Below are positions 6,237-11,153 of a stretch of 11,153 bases of DNA, piece by piece. The translations under genes and the position numbers were made by a program. The first letter of the stretch is position 1, and the number at the start of each line of letters is the position of its first letter. Source of the stretch: an uncultured Anaerostipes sp. (GTDB lineage: Bacteria; Bacillota; Clostridia; Lachnospirales; Lachnospiraceae); NCBI GenBank assembly GCA_900756035.1, contig CAAEIR010000199.1:1-11153 (forward strand), in the 5' to 3' direction. Under the pieces are notes generated by a model, which saw only the letters and a program-made list of their open reading frames with translations, was not told the DNA's origin and made no database searches.

Positions 6237-7097
6237 ATGATGAAGAAGTTAAAGATAGCAAGTTTGATAATTTTTGGAATATCCCTGGCGGTAAGTCTGA
6301 TCTTTTGGTTTACTCAAATTCGAAAAGGTGATCGTATTGGGCCTGTCATTACCATGGATGAACAGGAGCTTACGGTAGATCTGGACGCATCCGATCAGGA
6401 TTTTTTAAAGGGAGTAAAGGCAGTAGATGAGAATGATGGAGATGTTACATCTTCGTTAGTTGTAGAAAGTGTCTCCAATTTTTTAAGCGGCGGACGTCGT
6501 CTGGTCGTTTATGCGGCGGGGGGTCAGCATAATAATGTCAGTCGTGCCAACCGCGTTGTAAAATATGATGGATATTCTTCACCGAAATTTTATTTAAAAC
6601 AGCCTTTATGCTTTGAATCTTCCGGTTCCACCAAAGACAGTGACCTTCTGGAAAACCTGACGGTATCAGATAAAATTGACGGAGATTTATCCAATCAGGT
6701 AAAAATTCTGACAAACTCTGTGGTTGATTTGTATACACCCGGAGATTATCCGGTAAAATTGCAGGTGAGCAACAGCGCAGGAGATACTGTTTCATTCCAG
6801 GCAACGATTCAGGTATATAATGGATCGGATTCTTCTGAGATTCCTTTTATTCATCTGAAAAAGTATTTAACCTATGTGAAAAAAGGACACAAATTAGATG
6901 CCCAAGACTATATTTCCAAGGTTTGTATGGGTGGAGGCTACGATTCAGATGCTCCGGGAAATGTGGATGTGAAAAAGGTTAAAATCAAAGACGAAGTAGA
7001 TTACGATAAGCCGGGATCTTATGAAATTACATATTCTGTGAAAGAGGGCAAGAGCCGCACAGGTACAGTCAGGATGATCGTAATCGTTACAGAGTAG
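6237..7097 (+). CDS. Membrane-anchored protein with Ig-like repeats, unknown function
   Basis: The product is 286 aa. One hydrophobic segment (about 6-27) after a basic start fits a signal anchor with the rest outside the cell; no lipobox is seen. The exterior looks like three beta-sandwich repeats resembling DUF5011-type bacterial Ig-like domains. They cover about 35-118 (VDENDGDVTSSLVV), 120-195 (VSDKIDGDLSNQVK with TPGDYPVKLQVSNSAGD) and 202-286 (YDKPGSYEITYSVKEG). The D-x-DGDV/L and xPGxYxVxY signatures repeat across them. Such domains commonly bind carbohydrate or hold proteins together at the surface. AGGAG at 6223-6227 precedes the ATG by 9 bases. It sits between the phosphatase and the kinases, with the next start 12 bases after its stop, so it is very likely part of the same system. 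I do not recognise a named family for the whole protein. Confidence 0.8.
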   Translation: MMKKLKIASLIIFGISLAVSLIFWFTQIRKGDRIGPVITMDEQELTVDLDASDQDFLKGVKAVDENDGDVTSSLVVESVSNFLSGGRRLVVYAAGGQHNNVSRANRVVKYDGYSSPKFYLKQPLCFESSGSTKDSDLLENLTVSDKIDGDLSNQVKILTNSVVDLYTPGDYPVKLQVSNSAGDTVSFQATIQVYNGSDSSEIPFIHLKKYLTYVKKGHKLDAQDYISKVCMGGGYDSDAPGNVDVKKVKIKDEVDYDKPGSYEITYSVKEGKSRTGTVRMIVIVTE

Positions 7098-7109
7098 GAG
7101 GCCGGGTGA

Positions 7110-8651
7110 ATGAGTGAAAATAGAAATGTATCAGTAAGTGATTATGAAATAAATATAGACTTATATAGTATTTTGCGGGATATCTGGAAGTATATTATAG
7201 TAATTCTTCTTCTGGCGGCTTCTACGAGCCTGATGGCATATGTGTATGTAGGAAGAAGTTATCATAAACAATATGAATCCTCCAGTACATTTATTGTCAG
7301 CAGTAAGGGAAGTAACAGCAGTGTATATACAGATTTGAGTACAACCTCAGAGATGGCAACAAAATTTTCGGAGATTTTGAACAGCAGTATTTTGCAGAAA
7401 AAAGTAGCCAAAGAGATGAATATGGATTATTTTCCGGGAACTGCATCTGCGGAAGTTGTCAGTGAGACAAATCTTTTGGTGCTGAAGGTTCAGGCGGATT
7501 CTCCGGAGATGGCATTTCGCTTAAATAAGGCGATTATGAATAATTATTCTGTGGTAACGGATCAATTAATGGGGAATGTGGTGTTGGATGTATTGCAGAA
7601 TCCAACGGTTCCAAGCGGTCCGGTCAATAAGTTTCAGCCGACAGCGCTGATGAAAAAGACATTTATTATGACGACGGCAGTTTTGTGCGGGTTGATAGCA
7701 ATTTTTTCTTTCCTGAGGGATACTGTGAGAAAACCGAAGGAAGTATCCAAAAAGCTGGATGGGAAACTTTTGCAGACGCTGTATCATGAAAAGCCTTATA
7801 AAACATGGAAAGCAAGACTTCATCGAAAGAAGACCAGTGTGTTGCTGACCAATCCGGGAACCAGTTTCCGATATGTGGAGGATATGAAGAAGCTTGCCAG
7901 AAAGGTCAGCAGTCAGATGAAGGAAAACGGTGCAAAAACCCTGTTGGTTACCAGTGTGGAGGAGAATGAAGGAAAATCTACAGTAGCGGCAAATTTAAGT
8001 TTGGCACTGGCGGAGGAGTCAGCAAAGGTACTCTTGATTGATGCGGATCTTCGAAGCCCGTCACAGTATCGGATTTTTGGAGTTGATCAGGAGCAGATGA
8101 AGCAGTTTGGAGAAGTGTTAAACGGAAATGAGACCGTTGACAATCTGGTGATTCCGGTGGCGAATTCAGAGTTGCTTTTGATTGCGGATTCTATGATTTA
8201 CCCGAATTCTACGGAGATGATCGCTTCTCCGTTGTTTTCAAAGATTGTAAACTTCTTCCGGGAACGTCTGGATTACATTATTATTGATACACCGCCAATG
8301 TCTAAGGTGGCGGATGCAGAGGAACTGGTAGATGAGATGGACGCATCTTTGTTAGTCGTAAGACAGCACACAGCGTTGGTAAAGGATATTAACGAAGCAA
8401 TCAGCGTGTTGAATTCCGGGGACGGAGTTATGCTGGGATGTGTTTATAATGATGCATTTCAGGGAGTTGCGGAGACTGCCAGAACGTATGGTTATAAATA
8501 CGGTTATGGAAGTGGCTATGGTTACGGTTACGGCTATGGGTATGGCGGAAAATACAGCTATGGCTATGGTTACGGCAAACGGAGCAGGGAAAGTAAATCA
8601 GAGACAGTAGAGGAAAGTTCAGATCGGCAGGTGAAAAAGGAACATGAGTAG
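7110..8651 (+). CDS. Fused Wzz chain-length / BY-kinase with Tyr-Gly-rich tail
   Basis: The product is 513 aa. The Wzz-type part runs from about 14 to 205, with membrane segments at 28-48 and 183-202 and an external domain between, ending in the family's Pro-rich VPSGPVNKFQP (167-177). The bacterial tyrosine-kinase domain follows (about 250-455): Walker A at 284-291 (EENEGKST, K289), Walker A' LLIDADLRSPS (308-318, D311 and D313) and Walker B IIIDTPP (390-396, D393). The tail has 13 tyrosines between 460 and 488, mostly as Tyr-Gly repeats, the expected autophosphorylation site, then a charged end. Firmicutes usually split these parts into CpsC and CpsD; here they are one chain, as in proteobacterial Wzc. 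The Walker A lacks the common PGEG lead-in but keeps GKST. AGGAGG overlaps the previous stop, 8 bases before the start. Confidence 0.92.
   Translation: MSENRNVSVSDYEINIDLYSILRDIWKYIIVILLLAASTSLMAYVYVGRSYHKQYESSSTFIVSSKGSNSSVYTDLSTTSEMATKFSEILNSSILQKKVAKEMNMDYFPGTASAEVVSETNLLVLKVQADSPEMAFRLNKAIMNNYSVVTDQLMGNVVLDVLQNPTVPSGPVNKFQPTALMKKTFIMTTAVLCGLIAIFSFLRDTVRKPKEVSKKLDGKLLQTLYHEKPYKTWKARLHRKKTSVLLTNPGTSFRYVEDMKKLARKVSSQMKENGAKTLLVTSVEENEGKSTVAANLSLALAEESAKVLLIDADLRSPSQYRIFGVDQEQMKQFGEVLNGNETVDNLVIPVANSELLLIADSMIYPNSTEMIASPLFSKIVNFFRERLDYIIIDTPPMSKVADAEELVDEMDASLLVVRQHTALVKDINEAISVLNSGDGVMLGCVYNDAFQGVAETARTYGYKYGYGSGYGYGYGYGYGGKYSYGYGYGKRSRESKSETVEESSDRQVKKEHE
8487..8575 (+). repeat. Imperfect 6-bp repeats coding for the Tyr-Gly tail
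   Basis: The region repeats the hexamer GGNTAY (GGTTAT, GGCTAT, GGTTAC and variants), coding for alternating Gly and Tyr at residues 460-488 of the first kinase. Synonymous changes between units make the DNA imperfect, which limits slippage but shows selection for the amino-acid pattern. Any length change in steps of 6 bases would keep the frame. Confidence 0.85.
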
Positions 8652-10047
8652 CAGAGAATTTAGTGAGAACAGAGAACATCGGGAGGGTCTAATTGATATT
8701 GCGGGTCTGTTAGATGATTTGATAAAGGGTGCAATCCATATGAAATGGAAATTTCTGATTTTGATTGTGATTTGCACAGGGATTTTTTGTGGATATAAAA
8801 GGCTGACATATTCTCCATATTATATGGCATCGTCCACATTTACCATTGGCTCCAGCATTTCTTCAGAGGATTCTAATACTTATGTGGAAAATGCAGCTGC
8901 CAATCAGATGGCGAAATCCTTTCCGTATATTTTAAAAAGCGGGGCTTTGAGAAGTGTTGTGGCAGAAGATCTGGGACTGCAGTCTGTTCCCGGTGAGATT
9001 GAGGCAGAGGTTATGGAAAACACGAATCTTTTCACGTTGAAAGTAACAGCTTCAGATCCTGAGACGGCACATAAGGTTTTGCAGTCTGTGGTAAAAAATT
9101 ATCCTTCTGTGGCCGAATTTGTCATTGGAAGTTCGAAACTGACACTGATGGATGAGACCGGGGTTCCGACCGCACCGGCAAATCCTTTTAGTTTCCGTCA
9201 TGAAATCATACTTGGAGCTGTAATCGGTGTTTTCCTGTGTATTCTTTTGGATCTTCTTTTCGCATTCGGAAAGAATACGGTAAAGAAAGAAGAAGACTTT
9301 AAAAAGTTATTTAATATCAGAAGTCTTGGAATTATGCCACATGCAAAGTTTCATAAGAGACGTACGAAAACAGAGGAATTGGTTGTTTTGGATAATCCGA
9401 GACTGCCGAGGAACTTCTTAGAAGCTTCCAGAACAGTAAGAAGAAGAATCGAGCGGGCAAAGAAAGAAACCGGAATGAGGTCTTTTCTGGTAACCAGCGC
9501 TATGCCGGGAGAAGGAAAATCAACGGTATCTGCGAATATTGCCATTGCGTTGGCGATGAAAGGGCATAAGGTTATTCTTGTAGATGCCGATTTAAGAAAT
9601 CCATCTACAGCGAAGGTGCTCGGAATGAAAGAACAATCGGTAGGAACTCTGGAAGTAATCCGGGGGGAAGCCCAAATTGGGGATGCAGTGCAGCAGTATA
9701 AGGATACCAGCGTCATGGTATTGGCAGGTTCCAATCCGATTCAGGATACTTCCAGTGTCTTAAGTGGTAAAAATATGCGTCAGTTTGTCAAGGAACTGGA
9801 GAAACAGGCGGACTTTGTCATTATTGATACACCGCCGAGCGGATTGTTGTCAGATGCAGCCATTGTGGCACAGTATGTAGATGGTGCGGTTTTTGTAATT
9901 CGTCAGGATTATACGGACGTGGATCGGATCTTAGAGGGAATGGAAATCCTTTCCGGATCTGGTGTCGCCATTAACGGATGTATTTTAAATGATGTCAATG
10001 TAAGAACCGGTGAGTCCGGTCATTACCGCCGAGGTTATGAATCATAG
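8644..10047 (+). CDS. Second fused Wzz chain-length / BY-kinase, nearly tail-less
   Basis: The product is 467 aa. Membrane segments at about 34-51 and 188-208 enclose a Wzz-type external domain ending in VPTAPANPFSF (174-184). The kinase domain (about 250-452) has a canonical Walker A SAMPGEGKST (285-294, K292), Walker A' LVDADLRNPS (312-321, D314 and D316) and Walker B VIIDTPP (392-398, D395). The tail is short, GESGHYRRGYES, with only Y461 and Y465, so it offers few sites for autophosphorylation. The start overlaps the end of the preceding kinase gene by 8 bases and has AAAGGA before it, so the two are translationally coupled and probably made in similar amounts. The two proteins share architecture but are clearly diverged, so this is an old duplication or recruitment. 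It may act with, or phosphorylate the tail of, its neighbour (inference). A terminator follows. Confidence 0.92.
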   Translation: MSSREFSENREHREGLIDIAGLLDDLIKGAIHMKWKFLILIVICTGIFCGYKRLTYSPYYMASSTFTIGSSISSEDSNTYVENAAANQMAKSFPYILKSGALRSVVAEDLGLQSVPGEIEAEVMENTNLFTLKVTASDPETAHKVLQSVVKNYPSVAEFVIGSSKLTLMDETGVPTAPANPFSFRHEIILGAVIGVFLCILLDLLFAFGKNTVKKEEDFKKLFNIRSLGIMPHAKFHKRRTKTEELVVLDNPRLPRNFLEASRTVRRRIERAKKETGMRSFLVTSAMPGEGKSTVSANIAIALAMKGHKVILVDADLRNPSTAKVLGMKEQSVGTLEVIRGEAQIGDAVQQYKDTSVMVLAGSNPIQDTSSVLSGKNMRQFVKELEKQADFVIIDTPPSGLLSDAAIVAQYVDGAVFVIRQDYTDVDRILEGMEILSGSGVAINGCILNDVNVRTGESGHYRRGYES

Positions 10048-10085
10048 ATTCTAATAGGCTTTGGCAGATTCATAGTGAAAATAGA

Positions 10086-10135
10086 AAAATCCAATCCAAA
10101 TACGTCTTTAAACCGATGTATCTGGATTGGATTTT
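10086..10135. terminator. Strong intrinsic terminator usable from both strands
   Basis: A perfect 12-bp stem (10086-10097 with 10124-10135) extends inward by further pairs with one mismatch (AAATAC with GTATCT). It lies 38 bases after the second kinase gene and touches the stop codon of the convergent LacI-type gene. On the plus strand TTTTCTTATTTT follows the stem, and on the minus strand TTTTTCTATTTT follows it. It therefore closes both transcripts, and shows that the polysaccharide-regulation operon ends here without downstream sugar-assembly genes. Confidence 0.85.
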
Positions 10136-10136
10136 C

Positions 10137-11153
10137 TTATTTTGCTTTTCCTGTACTTTTGCGCTTAACGATAAAGGGTTCAAATTCCAGCTTTGTGACG
10201 AAACTTCTTGGCTGGTTTTTGGTCTTGGAATCTCGGAGTCGTGCGATAATATCTACGGCTTCCCTGCCTTTGGCTTCAATGGAATGTTCTACGGTGGTGA
10301 GAGAGATCCGGTTCATATCCGCCATTGGTATGTTATCAAAGCCGCAGACGGAGAAGTCAGAAGGAACTTTGTATTTCATCTCATAGAGTGCATCGAGAAT
10401 CCCGAAAGCAACCATATCGTTATAACCTACAAATGCAGTGGAATCCGTTCCCTCTTCCAGAATCTGTCTGGTCAGATTATAGCCGGAAGAGTATTCTAAA
10501 AGGTTTGGAGACAGAAGGTTGTATTCTCCAGGGGAGAGAGAGCGAATATCCACACAGTCTTTTCCGAGACCATATTCTGAAAACGTGTTTACCAGTCCGT
10601 CGTATCTTTTAGAGCGGGAACGCTCAATGTTGCTGATCGGCGTGGAAATATAAGTGATTTTTTTGTGCCCCAGAGAAATCAGGTGTTCTGCCACCAGTCT
10701 GGCGGGTTTTAGGCTGCTGACATGGATGGAGTCGAAAGAGATCTCATCGTTTTTGTCACCGATATTTATAATGGGAAGCTGTTTGGACATTTGGTTTACT
10801 TCCGGAAGAAAGGAGGTCGGGTAGAGATAAACAATCCCGGCAGTGTCTAGATTATCTTTCACCATATCCAGATAATATTGTTCCGTACTCGGATTACGGA
10901 GGGTGGGAGCGGCGAAGGTTACATATCCGTAATCATGGGCCCGCTCTGTAATGGAATGAATCAGAGTCGTATAATAATGGTTCGAAAGAAACGGACACAT
11001 GATAATAATAACTTTTGACAGTGTGTTGGAGTGAGATCCTTTGGATTTCTTTTTCCGGTAGCCTAATTCTTTGGCGGAAGTGAGAACCTTCTGTCTGGTT
11101 TCCTCGGAAAATGAAACGTTACTTTTATTATTTAAGATCATGGAAACCGCAGA
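10137..11153 (-). CDS. LacI/GalR-family transcriptional regulator, N-terminus beyond the window
   Basis: 338 residues are visible; the frame stays open to the window edge, so about 15-20 N-terminal residues (the first helix of the DNA-binding motif) are missing. The visible start SAVSMILNNKSNVSFSEETR and KELGYR are the second half of the LacI helix-turn-helix and the hinge region. The rest is the periplasmic-binding-protein-like ligand domain, with typical landmarks: LGHKKITYIS (about 160-169), FVGYNDMVAFGILDAL (about 243-258), VPSDFSVCGFDNIP (about 264-277) and LTTVEHS (about 283-289). The internal ATG at 11141 is not the real start. Such proteins bind a sugar or nucleoside and repress or activate nearby uptake genes. 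Those would lie right of the window; its convergent position argues against direct control of the kinase operon. The ligand cannot be read from sequence. Confidence 0.93.
   Translation of the reverse strand, partial: SAVSMILNNKSNVSFSEETRQKVLTSAKELGYRKKKSKGSHSNTLSKVIIIMCPFLSNHYYTTLIHSITERAHDYGYVTFAAPTLRNPSTEQYYLDMVKDNLDTAGIVYLYPTSFLPEVNQMSKQLPIINIGDKNDEISFDSIHVSSLKPARLVAEHLISLGHKKITYISTPISNIERSRSKRYDGLVNTFSEYGLGKDCVDIRSLSPGEYNLLSPNLLEYSSGYNLTRQILEEGTDSTAFVGYNDMVAFGILDALYEMKYKVPSDFSVCGFDNIPMADMNRISLTTVEHSIEAKGREAVDIIARLRDSKTKNQPRSFVTKLEFEPFIVKRKSTGKAK

Noticed and set aside
8641..8655. Possible frameshift joining the two kinase genes into one
   Set aside because: Each frame encodes a complete Wzz plus kinase with its own membrane segments. 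The 8-base overlap with a ribosome binding site is normal translational coupling.
7110..10047. Tandem kinases as an assembly duplication
   Set aside because: The two copies differ widely in sequence, Walker A loop and tail, so they are true diverged paralogues.
10116..10499. 127-codon plus-strand open frame after the kinase operon
   Set aside because: It overlaps the terminator stem and runs antisense to the conserved C-terminal part of the LacI-family gene.

Overview
The window looks like chromosomal DNA of a low-to-moderate GC Firmicute, most likely a Lachnospiraceae-type Clostridium relative. The reasons are AGGAGG-type ribosome binding sites before most genes, consensus sigma-A promoters (TTGxxx-17-TATAAT), A/T-flanked intrinsic terminators, an Rpn-family nuclease, an IS1182-type transposase remnant, and capsule-type CpsB phosphatase and CpsD-type kinase genes. 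The taxon is inferred from style and gene families, not from a marker gene.

Layout, left to right. (1) 1-1323: a minus-strand Rpn-family PD-(D/E)XK nuclease gene sits between two near-identical direct repeats of about 125 bp. The right copy is the gene's own leader and lies just downstream of a consensus promoter. The left copy is therefore probably the leader of a second Rpn gene just outside the window. (2) 1324-4673: a 354-bp gap holds a consensus plus-strand promoter and a leader of about 235 nt. It feeds a tight three-gene operon: a membrane-anchored metallophosphoesterase, an HPr-kinase-like P-loop kinase, and a nucleotidyltransferase-fold protein of the NTP_transf_5 type. (3) about 4679-5397: the left part of an IS1182-type insertion sequence, starting with a 19-bp perfect hairpin and carrying only the first 206 codons of the transposase. 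(4) 5412-10135: an intrinsic terminator is followed by a four-gene polysaccharide-regulation operon: PHP-type tyrosine phosphatase (CpsB/Wzb-like), a membrane-anchored protein with Ig-like repeats, and two consecutive proteins that each fuse a Wzz chain-length domain to a bacterial tyrosine kinase. A strong terminator usable from both sides closes the operon. (5) 10137-11153: a convergent, N-terminally cut LacI-family regulator.

How the parts work together. The four-gene module has the components of the Firmicute capsule/exopolysaccharide phosphorylation cycle: kinases that autophosphorylate a C-terminal tyrosine cluster, a membrane copolymerase part, and the phosphatase that reverses it. Three things are unusual. 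Copolymerase and kinase are fused and present twice in tandem. Only the first copy has a long Tyr-Gly tail (13 Tyr in 29 residues), while the second has just two Tyr near its end. The operon ends without any glycosyltransferase, flippase or polymerase. An uncharacterised Ig-repeat membrane protein is embedded between phosphatase and kinases and is a good candidate for a new partner. The HprK-like/nucleotidyltransferase pair resembles a pair known from peptide-modification clusters such as lasso peptides, but no precursor, PqqD or cyclase gene is visible here. No tRNA, rRNA or CRISPR array was seen.
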